A stretch of 64,000 nt of DNA from Actinopolymorpha sp. NPDC004070 (GTDB lineage: Bacteria; Actinomycetota; Actinomycetes; Propionibacteriales; Actinopolymorphaceae), in assembly GCF_040610475.1 (NCBI RefSeq), contig NZ_JBEXMJ010000001.1, forward strand, positions 1 to 64,000. The letters run 5' to 3'. Positions 1-9,100 of this stretch are shown piece after piece; within the stretch, counting starts at the first letter, position 1; the number at the start of each line of letters is the position of its first letter. The translations under genes were made by a program, and so were the position numbers. Below the pieces are notes generated by a model. The model saw nothing but the letters and a program-made list of their open reading frames with translations. It was not told the origin of the DNA and searched no databases.

Positions 1-666
1 AAGTACGGGACTGCGAAGGCGACCAACACCGCTGGGAGTGCGGCCAAGAAGCCTGGCCACGCCGGTGAACCGACACCGCGGGAGGCAGCAGGCCAAGACG
101 AAGGCCCAGGAGGACAAGCAGGTAAGCCGAAACAGCCATCACCCGACACAGGTTCGCTCGCGGACGGGATCCCACCACCCCGAACACCCGGCCAAAGCCC
201 ACAACCGAATATCGACCCGCACGACGGGTGCCCGAAATGCGGAGGCGGCGGATCGGCCCGCTACCTCGGCACCGACGGCACACCCATCTCCGCCGCCACC
301 GTGCGACGGCTGGCGTGCGAGGCCGACCTCATCCCCGTCGTCCTCGCAGGAGACGGGCACGTCCTCGACCTCGGCCGCTCCGACCGGTTCTTCAAGGAAC
401 ACCAGCGGCGAGCCCTCGCGATCCGCGACGGCAGCCACTGCCACTTCCCCGGCTGCAACATCCCCGAACCACGCTGCATCACCCATCACATGACCGCCTG
501 GGACCACGGCGGCCCGACGGATCTCGCGAACGGCGTGCTGTTGTGCCGCTACCACCACGTCACCGTCCACCACAAAGGATGGCAAGTCCGCATGGGCACC
601 CACGGCCACCCGGAGTACGTGCCGCCGGAGTGGGTGGACCCGCAGCAGCGCATCCTTCGCCCATGA
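1..666 (+). CDS. DUF222/13E12-type HNH endonuclease domain protein, 3' part
   Basis: The gene enters from the left edge, and its frame is open from base 1 to the TGA at 664-666 (221 residues visible). The first 75 or so residues are a Gly/Pro/Lys-rich linker. The rest carries the HNH nuclease fold: the first zinc-binding Cys is in CHFPGC, followed by HHMTAWDHGGPTDLANG and LCRYHH. This is the C-terminal half of the actinobacterial DUF222-HNH proteins, which usually reach 400-550 residues, so the DUF222 half should lie outside the window. Such genes are multicopy in actinobacteria and their biological role is poorly defined. HNH assignment is firm; activity is inferred. Confidence 0.85.
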   Translation, partial: KYGTAKATNTAGSAAKKPGHAGEPTPREAAGQDEGPGGQAGKPKQPSPDTGSLADGIPPPRTPGQSPQPNIDPHDGCPKCGGGGSARYLGTDGTPISAATVRRLACEADLIPVVLAGDGHVLDLGRSDRFFKEHQRRALAIRDGSHCHFPGCNIPEPRCITHHMTAWDHGGPTDLANGVLLCRYHHVTVHHKGWQVRMGTHGHPEYVPPEWVDPQQRILRP

Positions 667-709
667 AGCCCGCGTAAGCCGACGTGAAGCCGGTCGACGG
701 CGCCAGAGG

Positions 710-1141
710 TTAGTGGTCGCCGGCCGAAGCGGCTTCGGTGACGTTCGCCAACATGCTAGCCAGGACGTCCCGTGCGACGTCGAGTTCGCGATCGTCCAGG
801 CCGGCTCGAAGCCGACGGTCGTGGGCGACGGCGACATCCCGGAGCCGGTGGAACGCCGCCTCGCCTTCGTCGGTGAGCTCGACAAGGTGAACCCGCCGAT
901 TGGACGGCTCGCGTCGGCGGGTCAGTAGGCCGTCGGACTCCATGGCGTTGAGGTGGTGGGTCAGGGTCGCTCCCTGGATGCCCACGGCGGCCGCGAGCTC
1001 ACGTTGGTTCGCAGTCGATCACGTCTTCAACGCCAGCAGGACCTGCCAGGTCGGCAGCGAGCCACCGGCAGCGGCCAGCGCAGCGTCGAACGCCCGGCTG
1101 ACGGCGCACGAGGTGTTGGTCAGCTGCAGGCCGATCGGTGG
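710..1141 (-). pseudogene. MarR-family regulator, broken by an in-frame stop
   Basis: Reading down the minus strand, the N-terminal helices (VSRAFDAALAAAGGSLPTW, then QVLLALKT) are interrupted by TGA at 1019-1021. The same frame then resumes with the winged helix: NQRELAAAVGIQGATLTHHL, then DGLLTRRREPSNRRVHLVEL. An Arg CGA to TGA change is the simplest explanation, since MarR proteins often have Arg at this point. No convincing start codon exists upstream, and the 5' end runs straight into the wrecked oxidoreductase on the other strand. A GTG at 983-985 could still restart a 91-residue fragment, but that fragment lacks the dimerisation helix. Confidence 0.75.
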
Positions 1142-1887
1142 CCCGGGCGACACCTGGCCCGACGGGCCGAGCCGGCTGGCCGGCCATCTGGGTGAGGTCG
1201 TGCACGTCGCCGACGAACTCGGCCTGGACACCGTGTGGGTGCCCGACCACCTGCTCCAGGGCGCGCCCGGCACCTCGCCGGAGGACGAGATGCCGGGCGC
1301 GCCCTACGCTCGGGTTCCTCGCTGCCCGGTCACGCCGGGTGCGCCTGGGCACGGCGGTCACCGCCGCGACCTTCGGCCACCGCCGGGACCTTTCGGCCAC
1401 CGGCATTGCTGATCAAGGCCGTGACGACCCTCGACGTCCTTTCCGGTGGCAGGGCGTGGCTCGGTATCGGAGCCGGCTACCACGAGGAGGAGGCGTGCTG
1501 GATGGGGCTGCCGCTACCGCCGACGAGGGAACGCTTCGAGCATCTGGAGCACACGCTGCGCCTCGCACTGCAGATGTGGGCAGGCGACCAGCGTGCCTTC
1601 GACGGACGCCATCACCAACTCGAACGCCCGAGCACTGAGCCGAGATCGGACGCCCCTATGGCGACATCGAGAAGACCGTCAGCACGCGGCTCGGAGCCGA
1701 GGAGGCGCCGGACCAGATCGCCGAACGCTGCGCGGCCCTGGCCGAACTCGGTCTGGACCACGTGGTCGTTCTCGTGCAGGGCCCCTGGGCCGACGCTGCC
1801 CTGCGTACTCTCGGGAAGGCGGCACCGGCCGTGGGAACGATCCCAGCCAGGCCCGCGGTTTCCTCGTCGCTGCCAACCTCCGGTTGA
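1135..1887 (+). pseudogene. LLM-class (F420/flavin) oxidoreductase, multiply frameshifted
   Basis: Pieces of one luciferase-like monooxygenase lie in order but in shifting frames. WPDGPSRLAGHLGEVVHVAD and LDTVWVPDHLLQG are in the frame of base 1137. TLGFLAARSRRVRLGTAVTA follows in the frame of 1138, then LLIKAVTTLDVLSGGRAWLG (typical of the family) in the frame of 1235. The C-terminus (EIGRPYGDIEKTVSTRL onward) is back in the frame of 1639 and ends at TGA 1885-1887. The first 10 or so residues and the segment around the family's HPPILIGG motif are missing. At least two frameshifts and an internal deletion make function very unlikely. An intact relative lies at 30551-31429. Confidence 0.8.
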
Positions 1888-1910
1888 CGGCTGGACGCAC
1901 CCCGGAGCTC

Positions 1911-2726
1911 TCAACGTCGCCGCGCGACCACCCGGCTGAAGCCCAGCAGCCGTCCCTGATCGACACGCAGCATCTCCGCATCCTCACGCGGTTCGCCCCA
2001 GTCGCGGTCGCACACCTCGTTCCAGCGCAGCCAGTCCGCCCAGCCGCCGGGCAGCCGGTCGGCGAGGTCGACGTCGACCAGGCCGGTCTTCTCCCAGTGC
2101 CGGCGCCACCAGTCCGGGCTGTGAAAGGAGCAGAAGTCCCACTTCCAGTAGGGCGCCAGATGTGCCGGCGGATACGACGCGGGTTCCTCGGCGAGGCCGG
2201 GGACCACCATGCCGATCGCACCGCCGGGCTTGACGAACCCCGCGTAGTAGCCGAGATACAGGTCGTCGGTGCCGAAGTAGTGATAGGAGTCGATGCTGAC
2301 CAGGGCGTCGAAGAAGCCTTCCTCGAAAGGAAGTGCGTGTGCCTCGGCGTGCACCGGATGCACCCGGCCACGTAGGTCGGCCTCCTCGATGCGGGACCAG
2401 TTCTGCGCGGCGTCGATCCACAGGTCGGTGGCCCACACCCGCACGTCGTACTCCCGGGCAAGGAAGATCGAGGTGAGCGCCGTCCCACACCCCATGTCCA
2501 GAACCCGCATGCCGGGCTTGAGCGGCATGACCTCCGCCAAGGCCTCGGCCAGCCACACGGGGTTCGGCCCCATCGCGTTGTCGACCATCCAGCGGGCGGA
2601 GTAGCGCCCGGAGCGGGGGTAGCGCTCGTTCGTCAGTAACCGCGTCAGTTCGTCGTCCTCCACGTCGCGGAGTCTGTCGAGGCCGCACGCGGGAGGCAAC
2701 CGGATTAGGGTGCCGGGCGCGGCCAT
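1911..2726 (-). CDS. class I SAM-dependent methyltransferase
   Basis: 271 residues with a Rossmann methyltransferase core. The SAM-binding motif I is VLDMGCGTALTS at about residue 75, with the acidic strand-2 end ATDLW and the motif IV region DALVSIDSYHYFG. The C-terminal third is Trp-rich (WKWDF, DWWRRHW) and may form a substrate lid. The substrate is not evident; cytosolic small-molecule methylation is the reasonable guess. The ATG at 2724-2726 is chosen because upstream residues in the same frame are low-complexity antisense of the next gene. Only 20 bp separate this start from the divergent LuxR-type regulator, so the two are probably co-regulated. Confidence 0.85.
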   Translation of the reverse strand: MAAPGTLIRLPPACGLDRLRDVEDDELTRLLTNERYPRSGRYSARWMVDNAMGPNPVWLAEALAEVMPLKPGMRVLDMGCGTALTSIFLAREYDVRVWATDLWIDAAQNWSRIEEADLRGRVHPVHAEAHALPFEEGFFDALVSIDSYHYFGTDDLYLGYYAGFVKPGGAIGMVVPGLAEEPASYPPAHLAPYWKWDFCSFHSPDWWRRHWEKTGLVDVDLADRLPGGWADWLRWNEVCDRDWGEPREDAEMLRVDQGRLLGFSRVVARRR

Positions 2727-2746
2727 CGCCGTAGTACGTTCGAGCG

Positions 2747-5700
2747 ATGTGTGCGGTACGGCCGACCGGGGCAGCGTCGACACCGAGAGCGTCGACAGCA
2801 TCGAAACCGACAGCCACGACGCCGACAGCCTCGACAACGACGTCGGCAGCGGCACCCACCTCACTGCTGGCCACGCCGGGTTCGGCGTTCGTCGGGCGGA
2901 CGGCCGAGGTGGGCGCCTTCGTCGATGCACTGCGGGGACCGGCCGCGATGGTGCTGGTCGGGGGTGAGGCCGGCGTCGGCAAGTCCCGCCTGGTCCGCGA
3001 ATGCCTGGCCTCGCCCGCGTTGAGTGGTCGGGTCGTGTTGGCCGCGGCCTGCCCGCCGCTGCCGGAGCCCTTCCCGCTGGGACCGGTGGTGGACGGCGTA
3101 CGACGGCTGATCCCACCGGAGGGCCCACTGGGGTTGAGCCCGCTGGGCGGCGCGCTGCGCCCGGTGTTTCCCGAGCTCGCCGACCGGTTGCCACCCGCGG
3201 TGGACGTACTCACCGATCCGATCGCCACCAGGCACCGGCTGTTCCGCGCGTTCGCCGAACTGCTGGAGTGCCTGCGGGTGGACGTGCTGGTGGTGGAGGA
3301 CGTCCACTGGGCCGACACCGCGACGTGGGAGTGGCTGTTGACGACGTACGCCACCGGTCACACCCGCATCCCTGTGGTGCTCACCTACCGGCCGGCGGAC
3401 GTGCCGGCGGGTTCTCTGCTGCGGCGGCTGGTGACCAGGCGACCGGTGGGCATGGCCCAGCTGCGGATCGACCTGCAGCCTCTCGACGTCGGCGGTACGC
3501 GGGACCTGGTGGCGGCGATGTTCGCCACCGAGCAGGTGTCGGAGCAGTTCGCGGAGTTCCTGCACGCGCGTACGGACGGTCTGCCGCTCGCCCTGGAGGA
3601 GTGCCTGCACCTGCTGCGCGACCGCCGGGACATCGTCGAGCGGGGCGGACAGTGGACCCGCCGGGTGCTCGACGAGCTTCAGGTGCCGCCGACCGTGCGC
3701 GACTCCGTACTCGAACGCGTGGAACGCCAGGCCCCGGAGACCCGCGCGGTGCTGGAGGCGGCCGCGGTCCTGGCCACCCCCGCCGACGAGCCGACGCTCA
3801 CCGAGGTGCCGGGGCTGGACGCGGAGGCCGGACGGCGTGGGGTGGCCGCCGCGTTGACGTCGGGTCTGTTGCGCGAAGCCGGGCCGGGCCGGTTCGTGTT
3901 CCGGCACGTACTCGCCTCACAGGCCGTGGACGAGGCCATCCCCGTCTCGCGCCGCCGCCACCTGCACAGGAAGGCGGCCGAGCGGCTGCGGCGCCTCGAC
4001 CCGCCGCCGGTGGCGCGACTGGCCCGGCACTTCCGGGAGGCGGGGGAGCACGAGGCGTGGACGGAGTACGCGGAGGCGAGCGCCGACCTCGCGCTGGAGT
4101 CCGGCGACGACCGGTTCGCCGTCACCGTGCTGCTCGAGCTGCTGGCGGCCGGCGACCACCCGGTCGACCGGCGTACCCGACTGGCCCGCAAGCTCGGGGA
4201 GGCGGCCCACCTGGGCACCGCCGCCCTCGGGGACCTCGCGGCACAGGTCGTCGACGCGCTGCGAAACGCCCTGGCCGCCGGCGTCGCCACGCCGGCCGCA
4301 CGAGGAGAGCTTCGGCTGCTGCTGGGCCGGATGCTGCGCGAGATCAGCGAGGAACCCGAGGCCTACGCCGTGATCGAGGCGGCTGTCGACGACCTCGGGC
4401 ACCGTCCCGACCTCGCCATGCGCGCGATGCTCAACCTGGCCATGCCGCTGGTCCCGGACTGGCCGGCCGCTCGTCACCTGGAATGGCTGGAACGCGGGAC
4501 GCAGGCGCTGCCCGCGTCGACCTCCGAGGTCGACCGGCTGTCGTTCGCCGTCAACCGTGCGAGCTGCCTGCTGCTGCTGGGCGAGGAAGCCGGATGGCAG
4601 GCGGTGGCGGAGCTTCCGCGGGAGGCCGCCAGCCCTCCGGAGCGGTTGGTCGTCGCGCGGGGTCTGCTGAACGCCGCCCAGCTCGCGGTGGTGTGGGGGC
4701 GCTACGACGAGGTACGCCCGCGGCTGGCGTCCGCCCTGGAACACCTGCAGGCCGCGGACTACCAGCGGCTGCGGGCGACCGTCCGCGTCACCGAAGCGTT
4801 CCTCGACTGGCACACCGGCAACTGGGGCGACCTCGACACCGTGGCGAACGAGCTGGCCACCTCGGAGACGTCGGTGACGCTGGACCAGCTGCAGGCACGG
4901 CAGATCCTCGGGCTGGTGGCCCTCGCCCGCAGCGAACGCGACACCGCACGGCGGCACCTCACCGAGGTCACGGAGGAGTACGCCCGGCTCGGGGTGGTCG
5001 ACCCGCTGGCCATGCCGGCCGCGGCGGCGCTGGCCCGGCTGCACGTCGCCGAGGGCGCGAACGACGAGGCGCTGGCGGTGCTCGCGGGGGACGTCACCAC
5101 GATCGAGCGCAAGGGCGTGTGGTGGTGGGCCACCGACATCGCACCGGTGGCGGTGGCCGCGCTGATCGGCGGCGGTCAGGTCGATCGGGCCGCGGACATG
5201 GTGGGCAGGCTCGACGCCGGACTGGGTGGCCGCGGAGGACCCGCGCCGGCGGCCGCGCTGACGGTGTGCCGGGCGGTCGTCGCCGAGGCGCGAGGGCGGG
5301 TGGGCGAGGCGGCCGCGCTGTTCGCCGACGCCGGCTCGGCGTGGCGGGCTCTGCCCCGTCCGTACGACGAACTTCTCGCCAGGGAAGGGGAGGGCCGGTG
5401 CCTGGTCGCCGCGGGCGAGGAACGCCGGGGTCTCGCGCGGTTGACCGAGACCGAGCGGGACCTGCGGTCGCTGGGTGCGCGATGGGACGCCGACCGGGTG
5501 GCGCGGCTACTACGTCACCACGGAGTCGAGGTGGCCCGGACCTGGCGGCGGGGCCCGCGCGGCTACGGCGACCAGCTGTCGCCGCGGGAGCTGGAGGTGG
5601 TCGGCCTGGTCGCCCGGGGGCTGACGAACCGGCAGATCGGCGAGACGCTGTTCCTGTCGCCGCGTACGGTCGGCCATCATCTGCGCGCCGCGACGCGCAA

Positions 5701-5830
5701 GCTGGGCGTGTCCACGCGTACGGCTGCGGCGATCGCCGCCTCGGAGGCCGGCCTGATCGCGGTGGACCGTGTGGCCGGCCGTACGGTAGCTCGTCCGCAG
5801 GTGCCGCTGCCGGAACCGGACAACCAATAG
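2747..5830 (+). CDS. LAL-type LuxR regulator with AAA ATPase domain
   Basis: 1027 residues. After a low-complexity Ser/Thr/Ala head of 48 residues comes FVGRTAE, then Walker A GGEAGVGKS (residues 72-80) and Walker B VLVVEDVHWAD (about 180). A long alpha-helical TPR-like middle follows, and a C-terminal LuxR helix-turn-helix at about 940-1000 (LSPRELEVVGLVARGLTNRQ, then LSPRTVGHHL). This is the large ATP-binding LuxR (LAL/MalT-like) architecture: an STAND-type ATPase switch that activates transcription when its ligand is sensed. The head may be overcalled, as no better start lies nearer the domain. It is divergent from the methyltransferase gene. Target genes are unknown. Confidence 0.9.
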   Translation: MCAVRPTGAASTPRASTASKPTATTPTASTTTSAAAPTSLLATPGSAFVGRTAEVGAFVDALRGPAAMVLVGGEAGVGKSRLVRECLASPALSGRVVLAAACPPLPEPFPLGPVVDGVRRLIPPEGPLGLSPLGGALRPVFPELADRLPPAVDVLTDPIATRHRLFRAFAELLECLRVDVLVVEDVHWADTATWEWLLTTYATGHTRIPVVLTYRPADVPAGSLLRRLVTRRPVGMAQLRIDLQPLDVGGTRDLVAAMFATEQVSEQFAEFLHARTDGLPLALEECLHLLRDRRDIVERGGQWTRRVLDELQVPPTVRDSVLERVERQAPETRAVLEAAAVLATPADEPTLTEVPGLDAEAGRRGVAAALTSGLLREAGPGRFVFRHVLASQAVDEAIPVSRRRHLHRKAAERLRRLDPPPVARLARHFREAGEHEAWTEYAEASADLALESGDDRFAVTVLLELLAAGDHPVDRRTRLARKLGEAAHLGTAALGDLAAQVVDALRNALAAGVATPAARGELRLLLGRMLREISEEPEAYAVIEAAVDDLGHRPDLAMRAMLNLAMPLVPDWPAARHLEWLERGTQALPASTSEVDRLSFAVNRASCLLLLGEEAGWQAVAELPREAASPPERLVVARGLLNAAQLAVVWGRYDEVRPRLASALEHLQAADYQRLRATVRVTEAFLDWHTGNWGDLDTVANELATSETSVTLDQLQARQILGLVALARSERDTARRHLTEVTEEYARLGVVDPLAMPAAAALARLHVAEGANDEALAVLAGDVTTIERKGVWWWATDIAPVAVAALIGGGQVDRAADMVGRLDAGLGGRGGPAPAAALTVCRAVVAEARGRVGEAAALFADAGSAWRALPRPYDELLAREGEGRCLVAAGEERRGLARLTETERDLRSLGARWDADRVARLLRHHGVEVARTWRRGPRGYGDQLSPRELEVVGLVARGLTNRQIGETLFLSPRTVGHHLRAATRKLGVSTRTAAAIAASEAGLIAVDRVAGRTVARPQVPLPEPDNQ

Positions 5831-6180
5831 GTCATCTGCCCGGTCGCTGAAAGTTCAGCCAGACCCCATCGTGTTCGGGTGGGCGGTGACCAGGGTGACG
5901 ATCAGAAAAACCAGCAGTACGAGGGCCGGCACGACGAGCCGGGCGCAGGTGACTTGTGCGCAGGTGACTCGGGCTCAGGCGACTCGGCCTCAGGCGACTC
6001 GGTGACGCCGGTGCCCTCGGACCCGAGCGGGCGGCGCGCTCTGCCGTGGACGGATCCGCCCGAGCCCGATGCTCCTTCGCCGAATGCTGATGCCGACCCC
6101 GCCCCGTCGTACATCGACGACGAGTCGGCCGACGACGAGAGCTTCGAACCCCTGTGACAACGCAAGAAAGAGGTCATGCC
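5831..6180. other. intergenic stretch before the subtilase gene
   Basis: About 350 bp without a gene I can defend. An open frame at 5879-6157 (plus strand, 92 codons) would give an acidic low-complexity peptide rich in Asp, Ser and Pro, but it has no clear ribosome site and part of it is simple repeat. On the minus strand a short hydrophobic run (VPALVLLVFLIVTLV) is readable near 5880-5930 but is closed off by a stop and has no start with a ribosome site. The subtilase promoter probably lies here. Confidence 0.4.
5945..6004. repeat. four tandem copies of an imperfect 15-bp unit
   Basis: Units begin at 5945, 5960, 5975 and 5990. Consensus: (g/t)cagg(t/c)gact(c/t)ggnc, with the copies differing at a few positions. 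The period is a multiple of three, so any reading frame across it stays open. That explains the open frames here without implying a gene. Confidence 0.7.
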
Positions 6181-9100
6181 ATGGCCGGTCGGGCCCTCGG
6201 CCGTCAGGTCGTTCTCCGTCTTCGTCCGAGTGCCCGTTCCGGAGCTCTTCGCCGCGTCCTTCCCCGAGTGCTCGCGGCGTCGGCGGTGGTCGCGCTCGCG
6301 GTGGCCGGATCTCCCGGGCACCCCGGGACGGTGGCCGCGGCGGCAACCTCGGTCGAACCCGCCACGGCTACGACGACCACGAGCACGACGGCGGCGACCG
6401 CGACCAACGCGACCAACGCGACCAACGCCAGTACGCCGCCCGTGGCGTCTTCGGAGCCCGCGACCGTCACCCTGATCACCGGGGACCGCGTCCGGCTCCG
6501 CTCGGTCGGGGGTGGACGGACGACCGCGACGGTGGAGCCTGCGCCGCGGCCCAGCGGTGTCGTTCCGCAGTTCCAGGTCAGCACGAGGGACGGCCGGACG
6601 TCCGTCATCCCCACCGACATCGGCCCTCTGCTGCGGTCGGACGTACTCGACCCGGCGCTGTTCGACGTGACGGCGCTGGCGAAGCAGGGCTACGACGACG
6701 CGGCCAGCCGGACTCTTCCGCTGATCCTCACCTATCCGAAGAACGCGCCGCGCACCTACCGCACGAAGACAGTCCCCGGGGGCCGTGAGCGTCGCGTGCT
6801 CGACAGTGTGGACGGCGTCGCCACCGAGGTCGCCAAGGACGAGGTGGCCAAGCTGGGGAAGGCGGTGTTCGAACTCGCCGAGGCCGCGCAGAAGACCGGC
6901 CGGCGTACGTCGTCACTGACCGCTGCGCAGGCCGGACCGCTTGCGGGCGTACGGAAGATCTGGCTGGACGCGCGGGTCAGGGTGGCCTTGGACCGGAGTA
7001 CGAAGCAGATCGACGCACCTGCCGCCTGGGACGCCGGCTACACCGGCGCCGGGGTGAAGGTCGCCGTACTCGACACCGGCAGCGACACCACCCACCCGGA
7101 TCTGGCCGGCCGGGTCAGCGCCTCGCACAACTTCACCGACACCGGGGACGCCGGCGACAGGTTCGGGCACGGCACGCACGTCGCGTCGATCGTCGGTGGA
7201 TCGGGCGCGGCCTCCGACGGTGCCCGCAAGGGCGTCGCGTACGGCGCGGACCTTGTCAACGGCAAGGTCCTGGGTGACGACGGTTACGGCGCCACGTCCT
7301 GGATCATCGACGGGATGGAGTGGGCCGCCGGCGTCGAGCATGCCGACATCGTGAACATGAGCCTCGGCTCGGATCCTTCCGAGTACGGCAGCAACCTCGT
7401 GACGGCGGCCGTCGACCGGTTGAGCAGCGAGGACGGCACGTTGTTCGTCGTCGCGGCCGGCAACAACGGATGCGACGCGTGCGTGCTGGCGCCCGGCGAC
7501 GCGCCGAGCGCGCTGACGGTCGGTGCGGTGGACCGGCAGGACCAACTCGCCGACTTCTCCAGCCGCGGTCCCGGTCCCGTCAACCTCGCCCTCAAGCCGG
7601 ACATCACCGCGCCCGGTGTGGGTATCTGGGCCGCCCGTGCCAAGGACGCCCAGCTCGGCGGATCGGGGCCGTACCTCGAGCTGTCCGGAACGTCCATGGC
7701 GACCCCGCACGTGGCCGGCGCCGCGGCCCTGTTGTCGCAGGCCCGTCCCGAGCTGACCGGCACGGAACTCAAGGCCGCGCTGATGTCCACCGCCGTGCCC
7801 ACCGCGGGGCTGCGGGAGTACCAGCAGGGCGCCGGCCGGGTCGACGTGGCCCGCGTGCTGAAGAGTCCGGTGCTCGCCGAGCAAGGGTCGCTTGACTTCG
7901 GCGTCGTCGCGCTGAAGGCCGGCGGCGGGACCGCCCCCGTGGACCGCGACGTGAGCTACCGCAACGTCTCCGGCCAGCCGGTGACGCTGAACCTGCACGT
8001 CCAGCTTCGGGACGAGACCGGCGCCCAGGTCGGCTACGCGTCGGTGGAACCGTCCCAGCTGACCGTCCAGCCCGGCACGGTCGGCACGGCCAAGGTCGTC
8101 GTCGACCCGGGAACCGCCGAGCCCGGCAGCTACACCGGAGTCCTGGTGGCGGACGTTCCGGGTGCGCAGTCGCTGCACACGCCGACCGGGTTCGTGGGCC
8201 AGCCGCAGCTGTTCGACCTGCGGCTCAAGGGCATTGCCCGCGACGGCCGGCCCGCGCTGGCCTGGGTCGGTTCCCTCAACGGCTCGCCCGTCGTCGATGT
8301 CGACACCGGCGAGACGATGACGAAGACGTGCAGGGCCGAGGATCCGACGATCGAGGTCTGTGTGCGGGTGCCGGCCGGTACGTACTCGGTGCTGGCCTTC
8401 GTCCACACGCGTCCTGCCGACGTACCGTCGAACGGCTACGGCGACGGCCTCGACACATCACTGGTCGGCGACCCGGAGCTGAAGATCACCGATGACACCA
8501 CGCTGACCCTCGACGCTCGCAAGGCGGTCGAGGTCAAGGTTGACACCCCGGCGAACCCGGAGGCCAGGGCCAACCTCGGCGGCGCCGTCGAACTCAGGTG
8601 GTACCGCACGGCTCCCGACGGCACGGTCGCCAGTGACGCCGTCCTCAACGCACCCGGGTCGCAGGGCGAGGAACGCTTCTTCGTGCAGCCGATGGGTGAC
8701 CCGTCGCTCGGGTCCTTCGAGGCCACCTCGAGGTGGCGGCTGGAGGCGCCGAACGTCACCCTGTCGGTGCCGGGAGCCAAGGACGTGAAGCTCGACCCGC
8801 AGTACTACCCGATGAACTGGTTCAGCGACTTCAGCGAGCAGTTCCCGGTGCTCGACGGTTCGGCCAACCTGCGCGTGGTCGACGCGGGTCAGGGGCGGCC
8901 CGAGGACCTTGCCGGCCTTGACCTGAAGGGCGCCCTGGCGCTCGTCCGGCGCAGCGACGACCTGCCGGTGGCCGAACAGTCGAACGCCGCGGCCGATGCA
9001 GGTGCGCGGATGGTGGCGGTCTACAACGACAGTCCCGGCGCCAACGGCAACCCAGGTGGCTACGCCGACCTCGCGCTCAAGGTGCCGACGGTACGCCTCA

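Noticed and set aside
2757..2860. Run of gtcgac-rich DNA at the 5' end of the LuxR gene, considered as an operator array
   Set aside because: Irregular spacing and codon-biased Ser/Thr/Ala coding explain it.
1984..3354. 456-codon minus-strand frame over the methyltransferase
   Set aside because: Arg/Gly/Pro-rich with no motifs; the SAM-binding gene lies in a different frame of the same strand.
5879..6157. 92-codon acidic frame before the subtilase
   Set aside because: Low complexity, partly a 15-bp tandem repeat, no ribosome site.
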